Part shown: one piece after another, positions 1 through 9,432 of the stretch
How the letters are laid out: each line of letters opens with the position of its first letter
How positions within the stretch are numbered: the first letter of the stretch is position 1
DNA from: an uncultured Clostridia bacterium
GTDB lineage: Bacteria > Bacillota > Clostridia > Christensenellales > Borkfalkiaceae
Assembly (NCBI GenBank): GCA_947625095.1
Contig: CANQMX010000001.1
Coordinates: 62,001 to 126,000 of the forward strand
Direction of reading: 5' to 3'
Length of the DNA: 64,000 nucleotides
Position numbers and translations under genes: made by a program
The notes under the pieces: generated by a model
What the model was told of the DNA's origin: nothing
The model's input: only the letters and a program-made list of their open reading frames with translations
The model's database searches: none

Positions 1-401
1 AGCGTCGTACGGAAGCCGTCGATGGCTTCGAGTTTATCCACCGTGCCGCCCGTGTGCCCGAGGCCGCGGCCGCTCATCTTGGCGACCTTCACGCCGTACG
101 AGGCCACGATGGGCGCAACGACGAGGCTGGTCTTATCCCCCACGCCGCCCGTGGAGTGCTTATCCACGCGGATGCCGTTGATGGCGGAAAATTCAAGCCT
201 GTCGCCCGAATCGCGCACGGCGAACGTCAGATCGCACGTCTCGCGCACCGTCATGCCCTTGAAATAGATGGCCATGCACAGTGCGGAGATCTGATAGTCG
301 GGAATGCTCCCGTCCGTCACGCCGCGGATGAAAAACGCGATCTCCTCGGTGGAGAGTTCTCCCCCGTCGCGCTTCTTTTTGATGATGTCGTACATTCTCA
401 T
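1..401 (-). CDS. pdp: Pyrimidine-nucleoside phosphorylase, N-terminal part (runs off window)
   Basis: This enzyme splits thymidine, deoxyuridine or uridine with phosphate into the base and (deoxy)ribose-1-phosphate. About 133 N-terminal residues are visible, and the frame is open to the window edge, so the ORF track missed it. The start [20 protein letters not shown] and the phosphate-loop region with [13 protein letters not shown] and [13 protein letters not shown] match the nucleoside phosphorylase type II family closely. The start at 401 is the first of two in-frame ATGs (MRM), as in Bacillus Pdp. It is the last visible gene of the deo operon, 27 bp after the 5'-nucleotidase. Breadth of specificity (Pdp versus DeoA) cannot be decided from the fragment; Pdp is the usual form in Gram-positives. 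Confidence 0.93.
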   Translation of the reverse strand, partial: MRMYDIIKKKRDGGELSTEEIAFFIRGVTDGSIPDYQISALCMAIYFKGMTVRETCDLTFAVRDSGDRLEFSAINGIRVDKHSTGGVGDKTSLVVAPIVASYGVKVAKMSGRGLGHTGGTVDKLEAIDGFRTT

Positions 402-428
402 ACTCGTTCCCCCTTATTCTGTTCGGCG

Positions 429-1880
429 CTACGGCGCTCTGTACCCCGCCTTGACATACTCCGCCACGAGGTCGCGCGCATAGATATTTTCGTCCAGCCG
501 CGCAACTTCCTCGATGTGGTTGGGCGCATAGGTGGAAGTATAACTATCTATTATAATGTAATAGTACTCGTCGTCGGCAAAATCGCTCGCAACGAGCGCG
601 CCGTCGCCGTATTTATAATAGTTCTGTTTGTAGTTGATAAAGTTGCTCTTTAAGAAGTTCCCCTTGATCTTCCCGAGCACGATGGAATTGTCGAAGGGCA
701 TGAGGGAGAAGAGATCGGCGTAGGTGACGTCTCCCTTCGCAAGGTCGTAGGGACTGCGCATTTTCAGATATCCGCCGCCGAGCGTGATATCATACTGCGC
801 GCCCCACTCCTCTTTTCCTTTTTTATAGTAGAGTTCCGCCACCTTGTCCGCGATGTCGGCTGAATCCCACTCCGCAAAATTCTGCCCCAAGACGGTATTG
901 TAGGGGTCGTCCTCGGGGAAGTATTTATCGTAGAGGTTTTCCACGACGGGATCGTCCTTGAGCGAACTCTTGGCATAGTCCTTGCTTTGGATGAGTTTGG
1001 GCGTGACCGTAAAGTCGCCGCGCCCGTCAAAGGTGACTTCGGCGCTGCAGATCGCCCTGTTCTCGCCGCCGCCCTGCAGGTGATAGACGCCGTATTCGTC
1101 CTTCAAAATGTATTGCTGGTGGGTGTGCCCCTCGAACACGAGGTCGACGTACCCGTCCGAGAGCGAGGTATCATACCACCCCATATCGCCGTCCGTCACA
1201 TTGTTGACGCCCGAAGAGGAAAATCTTTCGCCGCCGTCGTGAATGGAATAGACGATGAAGTCGCACCCCTCGTCCTCGCGCAGGCGGGTGGACTCCGCCT
1301 TGACGAGCGCCGTAAGATCGCTGCCCGTCGCAAAATACAGCCCCTTTTGAAATTCGCCCGAGATGGAGGAGAGGCAGTCGCCGATGGCGCCGATGACCCC
1401 CACCTTCACGCCCGCCTTTTCGACGACGACGGAGGGCTTGCAGTAACTCGCTGGCGCGCCGTTATACTCCACATTGATGGCAAGGAAGGGAAACTCGGCA
1501 AGTTCGCTGTTGGGTTGCAAGACGTCCGGCCCCCAATCGTATTCGTGGTTGCCGAGCGTCATGGAGACAAACCCCACGTCGTTCATCCACTCCGTCATGA
1601 GCGCGCCCTTGTTGGAGGAGGATTCCACCGTGCCCTGCCACATATCGCCCGAGGAGAGCAAGATCTCTTCGCGCGACGGGTTGGTATACAAATTTTTGAT
1701 GTAGGTCGTAAATTCGTCCAAGCCGGGCTGGGTATCGGTATCCATGAACTTGCCGTGCAGATCGTTGACGGCGATCAAGGTGAGTTTACCCCCGCTCTCC
1801 CCGCCGCACGCCGCAAGCGCCGCGCTCGAAAGAAGCACGGCTGTAAACAGGGCTGCGGTTATGATAAAGCGTTTTTTCAT
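429..1880 (-). CDS. Exported lipoprotein 5'-nucleotidase / calcineurin-like metallophosphatase
   Basis: Predicted surface lipoprotein of 483 residues that would dephosphorylate external nucleotides so that the nucleosides can be imported. A lipoprotein signal peptide ends in the lipobox LAAC near residue 24. The metallophosphatase domain (about 33-270) shows NDLHG, GDMWQG, GNHEYDWG and GHTHQQY, the usual two-metal ligands. A 5'-nucleotidase C-terminal domain (about 310-470) binds the nucleoside in this family. It lies between cdd and pdp in the deo operon with only 6 bp to cdd, which supports a nucleotide-scavenging role. The exact substrate (5'-nucleotide, 2',3'-cyclic nucleotide or UDP-sugar) is not determined by the sequence. 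Confidence 0.88.
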   Translation of the reverse strand: MKKRFIITAALFTAVLLSSAALAACGGESGGKLTLIAVNDLHGKFMDTDTQPGLDEFTTYIKNLYTNPSREEILLSSGDMWQGTVESSSNKGALMTEWMNDVGFVSMTLGNHEYDWGPDVLQPNSELAEFPFLAINVEYNGAPASYCKPSVVVEKAGVKVGVIGAIGDCLSSISGEFQKGLYFATGSDLTALVKAESTRLREDEGCDFIVYSIHDGGERFSSSGVNNVTDGDMGWYDTSLSDGYVDLVFEGHTHQQYILKDEYGVYHLQGGGENRAICSAEVTFDGRGDFTVTPKLIQSKDYAKSSLKDDPVVENLYDKYFPEDDPYNTVLGQNFAEWDSADIADKVAELYYKKGKEEWGAQYDITLGGGYLKMRSPYDLAKGDVTYADLFSLMPFDNSIVLGKIKGNFLKSNFINYKQNYYKYGDGALVASDFADDEYYYIIIDSYTSTYAPNHIEEVARLDENIYARDLVAEYVKAGYRAP

Positions 1881-1886
1881 GCGCGT

Positions 1887-2288
1887 TTACAAATTGTCCG
1901 ATGTGAACGAGAACGGCAACAGCTCTCCGAGGGTATAGGCCTTGAAATTTTCGGGCGTTCCGAGCAAAATTTTGAAATCCGCAGGGCAGAATTCGGCGAT
2001 GACCTGCCTGCAAACCCCGCAGGGCGCGGTGAACGGCGCGGTCTCCCCCGTCCGTCCGCCGACGATGGCGATGGCTTCGAATTCCCGCTCCCCCTCGCTC
2101 ACCGCCTTAAAGATCGCGGTGCGTTCGGCGCAGTTGGTGGCGGAATAGCCCGCGTTCTCCACGTTGCAGCCCATATAGAGGTTGCCGCTTTTGGTAAGGA
2201 GTGCCGCCCCCACGCGGAAATTTGAATAGGGGCAATAGGAATAGTTGCGCGCGTCCTGCGCCGCCTGCATCAGTTCTCTATCCGTCAT
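1887..2288 (-). CDS. cdd: Cytidine deaminase
   Basis: Converts cytidine and deoxycytidine to uridine and deoxyuridine in the cytosol, feeding the downstream pyrimidine phosphorylase. The 133-residue length is normal for the tetrameric bacterial form. Zinc-site motifs are intact: CNVENA, CAER with the catalytic Glu, and PCGVCRQ with two Cys ligands. Its ATG overlaps the deoB stop by 4 bp (ATGA), indicating translational coupling. Confidence 0.97.
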   Translation of the reverse strand: MTDRELMQAAQDARNYSYCPYSNFRVGAALLTKSGNLYMGCNVENAGYSATNCAERTAIFKAVSEGEREFEAIAIVGGRTGETAPFTAPCGVCRQVIAEFCPADFKILLGTPENFKAYTLGELLPFSFTSDNL

Positions 2289-3448
2289 TTCAGTACTTCC
2301 TTCAAGAAACTTTCGCCGCTCGTTGTTTCCTTGTCAACGCCGAAATATTCCAGAACGGTGGCGGAGATATCGGAAAAGGTCGGGCGAATTCCCAAATTGA
2401 CGCCGTTTTTGATGGGGTCGCCGTAGATGAGCATGGGCGTATATTCGCGCGAATGGTCTGTGGAGGGCGTCGAGGGATCGCACCCGTGGTCGGCGGTGAT
2501 GAGGAGCACGTCGTCCTTTTGCATCTTCGGCAGGAATTCGCTCAAAAACCCGTCGAATTCCGTCGCCGCCGCGGCATAGCCCGCCACGTCGTTTCTGTGG
2601 CCGTACTTCATATCGAAATCGACGAGGTTGACAAAGCACAGCCCCTCGAAGTCGCGCCCCTGTATCTCCTTCGTCACCTGCATACCGTTCGCGTTGGAGA
2701 CGGTGCGGTTGCTCTCCGAAACGCCGCTCCCCGCAAAGATATCGTAGATCTTGCCGACGGAAATGGTGGCATACCCCGCCTTTTGCAGCAGGTTGAGCAT
2801 GGTATCCGCGGGCGGAACGAGGGAGAAGTCGTGCCTGTTGGAGGTGCGCGTAAAGGGATATTCCCCCGTGAACGGACGGGCGATGACCCGCCCCACGCCG
2901 TGCTCGCCCTTGAGCATTGCACGCGCGATCTCACAATATTTGTAGAGTTCCTTCACGGGCACAACGTCCTCGTGCGCCGCGATCTGGAACACGCTGTCCG
3001 CCGAGGTATACACGATGAGCGCGCCCGTTTCCACGTGCTCGCGCCCGTAGTCGCGGATGACGTCCGTCCCCGAGTAGGGCTTGTTGCACAGCACCTTGCG
3101 CCCCGTCTTTTTCTCAAACTCCTCGATGACTTCGGGCGGGAAGCCGTCGGGGTAGGTCGGGAGCGGGTCGGGCGAAATGATGCCCGCGATCTCCCAATGC
3201 CCGATGGTCGTATCCTTGCCCATCGACTTTTCCGTCATCTTGCAATAACTTGCCGCGGGGCTTTTTACGCCACCGCCCACGCCGTCGATATTGAACAGCC
3301 CGAGTTTTGTCAGATTGGGGCAGTTGAAATTGGGGTGGTTGCGGATCGCGCCGAGGGTATCGCTCCCCTCGTCGTGCCACTTGTAGGCGTCGGGCAGTTC
3401 CCCCACACCGAAACTGTCGAGTACGATCAAAAACAATCTCTTTGCCAT
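2285..3448 (-). CDS. deoB: Phosphopentomutase
   Basis: Interconverts (deoxy)ribose-1-phosphate and (deoxy)ribose-5-phosphate, linking the nucleoside phosphorylases to DeoC. The 387 residues match the alkaline-phosphatase-superfamily DeoB family: LFLIVLDSFGVGELPDA at the N-terminus gives the first metal Asp, DTIGHWE is the nearby active-site block, and ITADHGCDPSTPSTDHSRE near the C-terminus carries further metal ligands. A ribosome site AGAGGAAAAT precedes the start at 3448. It is third in the deo operon. Confidence 0.97.
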   Translation of the reverse strand: MAKRLFLIVLDSFGVGELPDAYKWHDEGSDTLGAIRNHPNFNCPNLTKLGLFNIDGVGGGVKSPAASYCKMTEKSMGKDTTIGHWEIAGIISPDPLPTYPDGFPPEVIEEFEKKTGRKVLCNKPYSGTDVIRDYGREHVETGALIVYTSADSVFQIAAHEDVVPVKELYKYCEIARAMLKGEHGVGRVIARPFTGEYPFTRTSNRHDFSLVPPADTMLNLLQKAGYATISVGKIYDIFAGSGVSESNRTVSNANGMQVTKEIQGRDFEGLCFVNLVDFDMKYGHRNDVAGYAAAATEFDGFLSEFLPKMQKDDVLLITADHGCDPSTPSTDHSREYTPMLIYGDPIKNGVNLGIRPTFSDISATVLEYFGVDKETTSGESFLKEVLK

Positions 3449-3502
3449 ATTTTCCTCTCGGCGCGCCCCGCGCGCCGCCTTTATATCCCTTATATATAAA
3501 TG

Positions 3503-4222
3503 TTACGCGAGTTCGAGCGCGATCTTCATCATCGCCGTAAAGGAGTTCTGCCGCTCCTCGGCGGTGGTGTTCTCCTCGGGGTGGATGAAGCTGTCGCTCA
3601 CGGTGCAGATGCAGAGCGCCTTCTTGCCCGCACGCGCCGCGTTGCAGTAGAGCGCCGCGCTCTCCATCTCCACGCCTAAGACCCCCATCTTCGCCCACTG
3701 CATCCCGCTCTCAGAATCGTCATAGAACATATCCGAAGAAAAGATGTTCCCCACCTTGTAGCGCACGCCCGCCTCTTCGCAGAGGTCGGCAGCGTGGCGG
3801 AGGAGGTCAAAATCGGCGATGGGGCAGAAAGTCCCGGGCAGATTGTACTGCTGGGCGTAGTTGCCGTTGGTGCACGCGCCCTGCGCCAAAATGATATCCC
3901 GCACGTGCAGATCCTTATCGAATGAGCCGCATGAGCCGATGCGGATGATGTTCTCCACGCCGTAGAAGTTGAAAAGTTCGTAGGAATAGATGCCGATGGC
4001 GGGCTGTCCCATGCCCGAGGCCATCACGGATACCCTCTTCCCCTTGTACGTGCCCGTAAAGCCGTTCACCCCGCGCACATTGTTCACGAGGACGGGGTTT
4101 TCGAGGAAGTTTTCCGCGATGAATTTGGAGCGCAGCGGGTCGCCGGGCATCAGCACGGTCGGGGCAAAGTCGCCGTATTTCGCCGCGATGTGCGGCGTGG
4201 GAATGTTCTTGTGTTCGCTCAT
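3503..4222 (-). CDS. deoD: Purine-nucleoside phosphorylase (DeoD type)
   Basis: Phosphorolysis of purine (deoxy)nucleosides to free base plus (deoxy)ribose-1-phosphate. At 239 residues it is the hexameric, low-molecular-weight trimer-of-dimers type. Visible family signatures are GDPLRSKFIAE (phosphate binding), RIGSCGSF, and GVEMESAALYC (substrate-contact Glu). Its start overlaps the deoC stop by 4 bp. The product feeds DeoB next in the operon. Confidence 0.97.
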   Translation of the reverse strand: MSEHKNIPTPHIAAKYGDFAPTVLMPGDPLRSKFIAENFLENPVLVNNVRGVNGFTGTYKGKRVSVMASGMGQPAIGIYSYELFNFYGVENIIRIGSCGSFDKDLHVRDIILAQGACTNGNYAQQYNLPGTFCPIADFDLLRHAADLCEEAGVRYKVGNIFSSDMFYDDSESGMQWAKMGVLGVEMESAALYCNAARAGKKALCICTVSDSFIHPEENTTAEERQNSFTAMMKIALELA

Positions 4223-4887
4223 AGTAAATTTTCCTCTTTCACGATTTTTACGATGCGGGAAGTGCCCAGCCTGTCCGCGCCGAGGGAAATAAACTTCTCC
4301 GCGTCGGCAATAGAGCCGATGCCCCCCGCCGCCTTGATCTTGATGTTCAGGTTATTTTTGTCGATCTCCTCCTTGAAGATCTCCACGTCGCGGAAGGTCG
4401 CGCCCGCCTTGGAAAATCCCGTCGAGGTCTTGATGAAGTCTGCCCCCGCGAGGGCGACGAGGTGGGGCGCCATGCGCAATTCGAGTTCATTGAGAAGGCA
4501 GGCCTCAACGATGACCTTCAAAATTTTGCCTTCGCAGCAACTCTTCACGAGTTTGATCTCGTCGCGGACGGCTTCATAGTGGCGCGCCTTCATCTCGCCG
4601 ATGTTGATGACCATATCGACCTCATCCGCCCCGAGGCTGACCGCTTCGGCGGCCTCGGTGTATTTGGACATCGGGGTGTTGTACCCGTTGGGAAAGCCGA
4701 TGACCGTGCAGATGGGAAGTTTGTCGCCCACATAATCCTTCGCCTGCTTCACATAGCAGGGCGGAATACAAACGGAAGCGGTGCCGTACTTCACGCCGTC
4801 ATCGATGAGCGCCTTGATGTCCTCCCATGTCGCCGTCACCGAAAGCTGCGTGTGGTCGCACCGCTTCAAGATTTCTCTGATATCCAT
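4219..4887 (-). CDS. deoC: Deoxyribose-phosphate aldolase
   Basis: Cleaves deoxyribose-5-phosphate to glyceraldehyde-3-phosphate and acetaldehyde, the last step of deoxynucleoside catabolism. The 222-residue TIM barrel shows DHTQL at the N-terminus, the Schiff-base Lys in FIKTSTGF, and the proton-relay Lys in KAAGGI. It is the first gene of the deo operon; an AAGGAG ribosome site precedes the ATG, and a consensus promoter lies 31 bp upstream. Confidence 0.97.
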   Translation of the reverse strand: MDIREILKRCDHTQLSVTATWEDIKALIDDGVKYGTASVCIPPCYVKQAKDYVGDKLPICTVIGFPNGYNTPMSKYTEAAEAVSLGADEVDMVINIGEMKARHYEAVRDEIKLVKSCCEGKILKVIVEACLLNELELRMAPHLVALAGADFIKTSTGFSKAGATFRDVEIFKEEIDKNNLNIKIKAAGGIGSIADAEKFISLGADRLGTSRIVKIVKEENLL

Positions 4888-4917
4888 AAAATTCTCCTTG
4901 TGAATAAATCCTTTTCC

Positions 4918-4946
4918 ATTATATCGGAGAACGCCCCTTTTGTCAA
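4918..4946 (-). promoter_or_regulatory. Promoter of the deo operon
   Basis: On the minus strand TTGACA (4941-4946) and TATAAT (4918-4923) are separated by exactly 17 bp, a perfect vegetative-sigma promoter. The transcript would have a leader of about 25 nt that includes the deoC ribosome site. I see no clear operator palindrome; a DeoR/CytR-type repressor site cannot be assigned. Confidence 0.85.
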
Positions 4947-5163
4947 TGGAAAAGTGAAAAAAATTTCGTTATTTTTTTACATTTTTTTATAAAAATTCAC
5001 ATTGTGCACAACAATGCGCCCCGATTTTGGCAAAAATAAGCGATATTTTTGCATTTTGTTACAAAATAAACAATTTTTTGAAAAAGCGCGTCGGCGGCAA
5101 AAAACGCACAAAAAACCGCGCGTAAACTTTTCGAAAGCGCGCATACTGTGTGCGGAGGGAAAC

Positions 5164-5598
5164 ATGATAGAACACGATACGATAGAACTGCTGCGCGAAT
5201 GTGACGCAGGCATCCAAATGGGCATTTCGGCCATCGACGAGGTGAAGGACCACGCGCAAAAGGCGGATTTCCGCACCATGCTCGACGACTACCAACGGGA
5301 GTACGCCCAACTGCAAAACGAAATTCAGGGCATCCTGCACAAGTATCACGACGAGGGCAAAGATCCCAACCCCGTCGCCAAGGGCATGGCGTGGCTCAAG
5401 ACCAACGTCATGATGGCGGTCAAGGAGACGGACGAGGAGATCGCCAACCTTCTCACCGACGGCTGCAACATGGGCATCAAATCGCTCAACAAATACTTGA
5501 ACGACTACGCCGCCGCCGACGAGCGGGCTCAAGACATCACCCGCCGCCTCATCGAGTTGCAGGACAGGCAGTTGAAGGAACTCGAACGATATTTGTAA
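5164..5598 (+). CDS. All-helical bundle protein, ferritin-like/DUF2383-like, unknown function
   Basis: A 144-residue soluble, strongly acidic, almost entirely helical protein without signal peptide or Cys. The start at 5164 is chosen over the longer ORF because GCGGAGGGAAAC sits directly before that ATG; the upstream extension is basic and low-complexity. The heptad-like pattern and the segment LLRECDAGIQMGISAIDEV resemble small ferritin-like stress proteins of the DUF2383/PA2169 type, but conserved iron ligands cannot be confirmed by eye. It stands alone and is followed by a terminator. Confidence 0.6.
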   Translation: MIEHDTIELLRECDAGIQMGISAIDEVKDHAQKADFRTMLDDYQREYAQLQNEIQGILHKYHDEGKDPNPVAKGMAWLKTNVMMAVKETDEEIANLLTDGCNMGIKSLNKYLNDYAAADERAQDITRRLIELQDRQLKELERYL

Positions 5599-5618
5599 AC
5601 GGTATTTGCAGTAACTAT

Positions 5619-5640
5619 CCCCCACTAAAGTGGGGGCTTT
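5619..5640 (+). terminator. Rho-independent terminator after the helical-bundle gene
   Basis: CCCCCAC and GTGGGGG form a 7-bp stem around the loop TAAA (5619-5636), followed by CTTTAATT. It ends the gene at 5598. Confidence 0.7.
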
Positions 5641-5657
5641 AATTATTGGTGAAGGTA

Positions 5658-6740
5658 AATTATACTATCAAGTGCACCGGGTGTGGGGATAAAAAAAGTA
5701 GTTCAAACGGAAGTCTGTGTTATAATAGAGTGTGCAAAACCAAATCACAACACAGGAGATCCGAATGAACTACCACCATCTTACCATAGAAGAACGCGCT
5801 TGTCTACGAAAATACTACAATGAAGGGCTAAGTTTTCGGAAAATAGCAAAATTATTGGGGCGAAGTCCGAGCACGATCTCCCGGGAGATCGGCAGGAACT
5901 ATACGCACCGATATGAGTATAACACCTATTATCCCCATACGGCACAGAAGAAATATCTGTTCCGCAGGTCGTTCTGCCACAGGGGAATGTTTTGGGATGA
6001 GGAAGTCACGGATTATATCACGGAGAAGTTATCTCTGACATGGTCTCCCGAACAGATCTCAAAGACGCCGTGCAAATTGAAGATGCCTTCCTTTAAGACG
6101 ATCTACCGCTGGTTATATGAGGGATATGTGGCGAAGGGAGATGTAAAGAAACTGCGAAGGAAGGGAAAGACGAAGAAGTGGCTCGGGGACAGAGGGAAGT
6201 ATACGGCGGGGAAGAGTATACGGAAACGGGATAAGAGCGTATATACGCGGGAAGAGTTCGGGCATTGGGAAGCGGATACGGTAGTGAGCGGGCGAGGGAA
6301 GAGCAAGGCGTGTTTTGCGACGCTTGCAGAGAGGAAAACGAGGTTTTACATAGCGGTTAAGATCCCCAACCGAAGCGGGGAGGAAATGGCGAAGGCGGTG
6401 ATCGCCGCACTCTCCCAACTTCCTCAAGGGGCGGTAAAGTCAATTACGTGCGACCGTGGAAGCGAGTTCTCGCATTGGAAAGAGATAGAAGAGGCGTTGC
6501 ATTGTTCCGTCTACTTTGCCGATCCCTATTGTGCATGGCAGAAGGGAACGAATGAAAACCTGAACGGGCTGCTTCTGGAATTCTATCCCAAAGGGCATAA
6601 CCTTTCCCATGTGAGCGACAAAACCCTAAAAAAGAATCTGGCGCTTCTCAACACCAGACCCAAAAAAATCCTTTCCTTCCAAACTCCGCAACTTCTCTTT
6701 GACCTAAATCTCCTATACTGTTGCACTTAGTTTGACAATT
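5658..6740 (+). mobile_element. IS30-family insertion sequence, apparently complete
   Basis: About 1.08 kb with one transposase gene. Imperfect terminal inverted repeats of about 29 bp are visible: the left end 5658-5686 begins AATTATACTATCAAGTGCA and the inverted right end 6712-6740 begins AATTGTCAAACTAAGTGCA, sharing AATT and AAGTGCA. The transposase stop codon lies inside the right repeat. A -10 TATAAT at 5721-5726 could drive the transposase. No target duplication could be made out. It sits between a terminator and the parC 3' end, so no gene is visibly broken. Confidence 0.82.
5765..6730 (+). CDS. IS30-family transposase
   Basis: A 321-residue DDE transposase. The N-terminal helix-turn-helix (about 3-45) reads LTIEERACLRKYYNEGLSFR followed by KIAKLLGRSPSTISREI, diagnostic for IS30. 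The catalytic core has the first Asp in HWEADTV, the second in CDRGSEF, and the Glu in PYCAWQKGTNENLNGLLLEF. The start at 5765 follows ACAGGAGATCCGA; the longer ORF from 5732 begins in the promoter region. No stop or frameshift interrupts the frame, so it may be active. Confidence 0.95.
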   Translation: MNYHHLTIEERACLRKYYNEGLSFRKIAKLLGRSPSTISREIGRNYTHRYEYNTYYPHTAQKKYLFRRSFCHRGMFWDEEVTDYITEKLSLTWSPEQISKTPCKLKMPSFKTIYRWLYEGYVAKGDVKKLRRKGKTKKWLGDRGKYTAGKSIRKRDKSVYTREEFGHWEADTVVSGRGKSKACFATLAERKTRFYIAVKIPNRSGEEMAKAVIAALSQLPQGAVKSITCDRGSEFSHWKEIEEALHCSVYFADPYCAWQKGTNENLNGLLLEFYPKGHNLSHVSDKTLKKNLALLNTRPKKILSFQTPQLLFDLNLLYCCT

Positions 6741-6788
6741 CACTTCGGTACTCCGCTTCGCTCCGTCCCGTTCCCCGTTAAAATTTGA

Positions 6789-6815
6789 GCCGCCCGCGGC
6801 AGAGCCGCGGGCGGC
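6789..6815. repeat. Perfect GC palindrome with 3-nt spacer
   Basis: GCCGCCCGCGGC and its exact complement are separated by AGA (12-bp stem). It lies between the IS element and the 3' end of parC. It lacks a clean T-run and is one of a window-wide class of perfect palindromes with a trinucleotide spacer. Confidence 0.75.
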
Positions 6816-6892
6816 GCGATCTTTTCCATGATTATAGGCGTCGCCCCAAAGCGCCGCCCTCCAAATCGTCGCCCCAAAGCGCCCCTTTTTCC

Positions 6893-9337
6893 CTACTCCT
6901 CCGCGGGACGGTACTTCATGGCGTAAACTTCCTTTGCCGTCCATTTTGCGCCTTTCAGCGTCCTGCCGCGGGTATTTGTGCCGTCGATGGGCACTTCCTC
7001 GGTGGAAAGTTCTGTCATGCCGCCGTCGTCCTTCACCACGGCGAGCATATACGGCACTGTCACATAGTTCGCAAAGAGCACGCTGTCGCCCTTCAGCGAG
7101 GCGATCTGCACCCCTTTGCGGTAGCGGGGGAGGCTGTCGATCTGCGCGGCGATGACGCGTTTGAACCTGCCGCCCGAGATGGCGACGACGATCTCCCCCT
7201 CGCCGTCGATCTGCGAGGCAAACAGCACCTCGTCGTCCTCTTTCAGATTCATGCCCTTCACGCCGCCCGCAATGCGTCCCTGCAGGGGGATATCGTCCTT
7301 CTTCGCGTTGAGGCACATTCCGCCCTTTGTCACAAAGAACACGGTCACGCCCTCCTCTTCGCGGTCGTCCTGCACGGCGAGCACCGCGTCACCCTCGTTG
7401 AGGCGGATGGCGGGGAAATTCTTTTTGGCGACGTCGTATTCGCTCCACGCCGTCTTTTTGAGCATACCCTTTTGGGTGATAAACAGCACGTTCCCCTCGT
7501 TCCCCTCGGCGCGGAACACGGCGACGGGCTTCTCCCCCTTCGCGGCCTCTTCGTTGAGGTCGGCAAGGGCATACCCGCCCTCGGAAAACTTTTTCAGAAT
7601 GTCGTCGCCGTACAGGCGGTAGCAGTTGCCGCGGTCGGAGAACACCAGCATCTGCTCATCCGAGCGCATGGACGTGCTCTCGACGATCACCGCGCCCTTC
7701 TTGGAGTTGTCGCCGATGATTTTGTTGGATTGGTTAAAGTTCTTCTCGGTCACGCATTTCAGTTTCCCGTCGGCGGTGATGCACACGAGGCTGGGCTGTC
7801 CGGGTTCGCGGATATCCGCACGTTCCGCTCCCGCCTCCTCCTCGCTGAACACGAGCACAGACTTCCTCGGCGTCCTGTATTTCTTCTTGATCTCGAGGAT
7901 CTCCTCCTTCACCACGTTCAGCTGTGCGCGCTGGCTGTTGACGATCTCGGTGAGTTTTTTGATGAGCTCTTTCAGCCCCTTCAACTCCTCTTCGAGTTTG
8001 AAAACTTCGAGTTTGGTGAGCCGCGCGAGGCGCAGATCGAGGATGGCCTGCGCCTGTTTTTCGGAGAGCTCAAACCGCTTCTTCAATTTTTCGCGCGCGT
8101 CGGCGGTGCTGTCCGCGCCCTTGATGATCTTGATGACCTCGTCGATGTTTCTGACGGCGATGATAAGCCCTTCCAAGATGTGGCATCTGTCCTTTGCCTG
8201 CGCCAGGTCGAACCGTGTGCGGCGGAGCACCACCTCGCGCTGGTAGTTCACATAGTAGCGGATGATGTCCAGCAGTTTCATCTGCATGGGTTTGCCGCCC
8301 GCGATCGCCACCATGTTCATGCCGAAGGTCGTCTCGAGGTCGGTGTATTTATACAGCAATTTGAGGATCTTATCGATATTGGCGTCCTGTCCGCGCACCT
8401 CGATGACGGCGCGCATCCCCGAGCGGTCGCTCTCATCCGTCACCTTGGAGATGGCGGCGAATTCCTCCTTCTTCTCCTCTTTGAGTTCGGCGATCTTGCG
8501 GAGCAGCGCCGATTTATTCACCTGATAGGGAAGTTCGGTGATGACGATGTACCTTCTGTCCCCTTCGCCCTCCTCCACGCGCACCTTGGCGCGGAGGGTG
8601 ATCCTTCCCTTGCCCGTCTTATAGGCCTCGTTCAGTTCGTTTGCGATGATGTACCCGCCCGTCGGAAAATCGGGCGCGGGGATATACTTCAACATCTCGT
8701 TGAGGGTGATGCGGGGGTTGTCGATGTAGGCGACGACGCCGTCGATGCACTCGGAGAGGTTGTGGGGGGGAATGTTGGTCGCCAGCCCCACGGCGATGCC
8801 CGAAGCGCCGTTCACGAGCAGGTTGGGAAAGCGCCCGGGAAGCATATCGGGTTCTTTGAGGCTGTCGTCGAAGTTGAGGGAGAAGGGTACGGTGTTCTTA
8901 TCGAGGTCGCGCAGCAGTTCGAGGGCGAGCGGTTCCAGCCTCGCCTCGGTGTAGCGCATGGCGGCGGCGGGGTCGCCGTCCACCGAGCCGAAATTCCCGT
9001 GCCCGTTGACGAGCGTTCTGCCCATGTTGAAGTCCTGCGCCATGCGCACCATGGCGTCGTACACCGAACTGTCGCCGTGCGGGTGATACTTGCCCATGCA
9101 GTCGCCGACGATGCGCGCCGATTTCTTGTGCGGCTTGTCGGGCATCAGCCCCATCTCGTACATGGTATACAGGATTCTCCTCTGCACGGGCTTCAAGCCG
9201 TCCTCCACGCGGGGGAGCGCCCGGTCGAGAATGACGAATTCCGCATACGGCAGCATGGCCTGCGGCAGCACGTCCTCGAGGGGTGTGATGTATAAATTGC
9301 CCTTGGGCGCGGACATGGTGGCCTCATTCTTCTTCAT
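6893..9337 (-). CDS. parC: Type IIA DNA topoisomerase subunit A (ParC/GyrA)
   Basis: Breaks and rejoins DNA as part of an A2B2 enzyme that decatenates or relaxes DNA. At 814 residues it has the winged-helix/tower domain with [48 protein letters not shown], and the catalytic Tyr in [10 protein letters not shown] coiled-coil region (about 400-480) is followed by a six-blade C-terminal domain. The GyrA box (QRRGGKG) is not seen; the nearest segment is [11 protein letters not shown], which favours ParC over GyrA. It is directly downstream of parE. The start at 9337 is the downstream copy of a duplicated start region. Confidence 0.85.
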   Translation of the reverse strand: MKKNEATMSAPKGNLYITPLEDVLPQAMLPYAEFVILDRALPRVEDGLKPVQRRILYTMYEMGLMPDKPHKKSARIVGDCMGKYHPHGDSSVYDAMVRMAQDFNMGRTLVNGHGNFGSVDGDPAAAMRYTEARLEPLALELLRDLDKNTVPFSLNFDDSLKEPDMLPGRFPNLLVNGASGIAVGLATNIPPHNLSECIDGVVAYIDNPRITLNEMLKYIPAPDFPTGGYIIANELNEAYKTGKGRITLRAKVRVEEGEGDRRYIVITELPYQVNKSALLRKIAELKEEKKEEFAAISKVTDESDRSGMRAVIEVRGQDANIDKILKLLYKYTDLETTFGMNMVAIAGGKPMQMKLLDIIRYYVNYQREVVLRRTRFDLAQAKDRCHILEGLIIAVRNIDEVIKIIKGADSTADAREKLKKRFELSEKQAQAILDLRLARLTKLEVFKLEEELKGLKELIKKLTEIVNSQRAQLNVVKEEILEIKKKYRTPRKSVLVFSEEEAGAERADIREPGQPSLVCITADGKLKCVTEKNFNQSNKIIGDNSKKGAVIVESTSMRSDEQMLVFSDRGNCYRLYGDDILKKFSEGGYALADLNEEAAKGEKPVAVFRAEGNEGNVLFITQKGMLKKTAWSEYDVAKKNFPAIRLNEGDAVLAVQDDREEEGVTVFFVTKGGMCLNAKKDDIPLQGRIAGGVKGMNLKEDDEVLFASQIDGEGEIVVAISGGRFKRVIAAQIDSLPRYRKGVQIASLKGDSVLFANYVTVPYMLAVVKDDGGMTELSTEEVPIDGTNTRGRTLKGAKWTAKEVYAMKYRPAEE

Positions 9338-9432
9338 TGCCGTCCTCCTTCTTCCTCGAGGGGTGTGATGTATAAATTGCCCTTGGGCGCGGACATGGTA
9401 GCCTCATTCTTCTTCATTGCCGTCCTCCTTCT
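9273..9432. repeat. 80-bp tandem duplication spanning the parE end and parC start
   Basis: Bases 9273-9352 and 9353-9432 are the same 80-bp unit, with a single difference inside the unit (9320 G versus 9400 A). The unit carries the parC ribosome site, ATG and first 19 codons. Since 80 is not a multiple of three, the extra copy is out of frame with parC. Undoing it would make the parC start overlap the end of parE. Confidence 0.97.
9334..9417 (-). CDS. 27-codon leader ORF created by duplication, coupled to parC
   Basis: The upstream copy of the parC start region encodes a peptide that begins like ParC ([20 protein letters not shown]) and then shifts into EEEGGRQ. Its TGA overlaps the true parC ATG (ATGA), and it has the same AAGGAGGACGGCA ribosome site. 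It begins inside the last codons of parE. Ribosomes finishing parE or this ORF could reinitiate at parC. Whether it is translated is inference. Confidence 0.6.
   Translation of the reverse strand: MKKNEATMSAPKGNLYITPLEEEGGRQ

Noticed and set aside
987-2225. Long ORFs antisense to real genes (987, 2201, 6785, 9365, 12522, 15054, 17010, 21507, 23298, 26466, 28855, 42013, 45779, 48214, 49827, 56835)
   Set aside because: They mirror well-recognised genes on the other strand; third-position GC bias keeps these frames open. Their products resemble no family. Only the 3' end of the 48214 ORF (from 49522) is real.
4190-4579. Plus-strand ORF over deoD/deoC
   Set aside because: It covers the coding strands of two certain enzymes and has no independent support.
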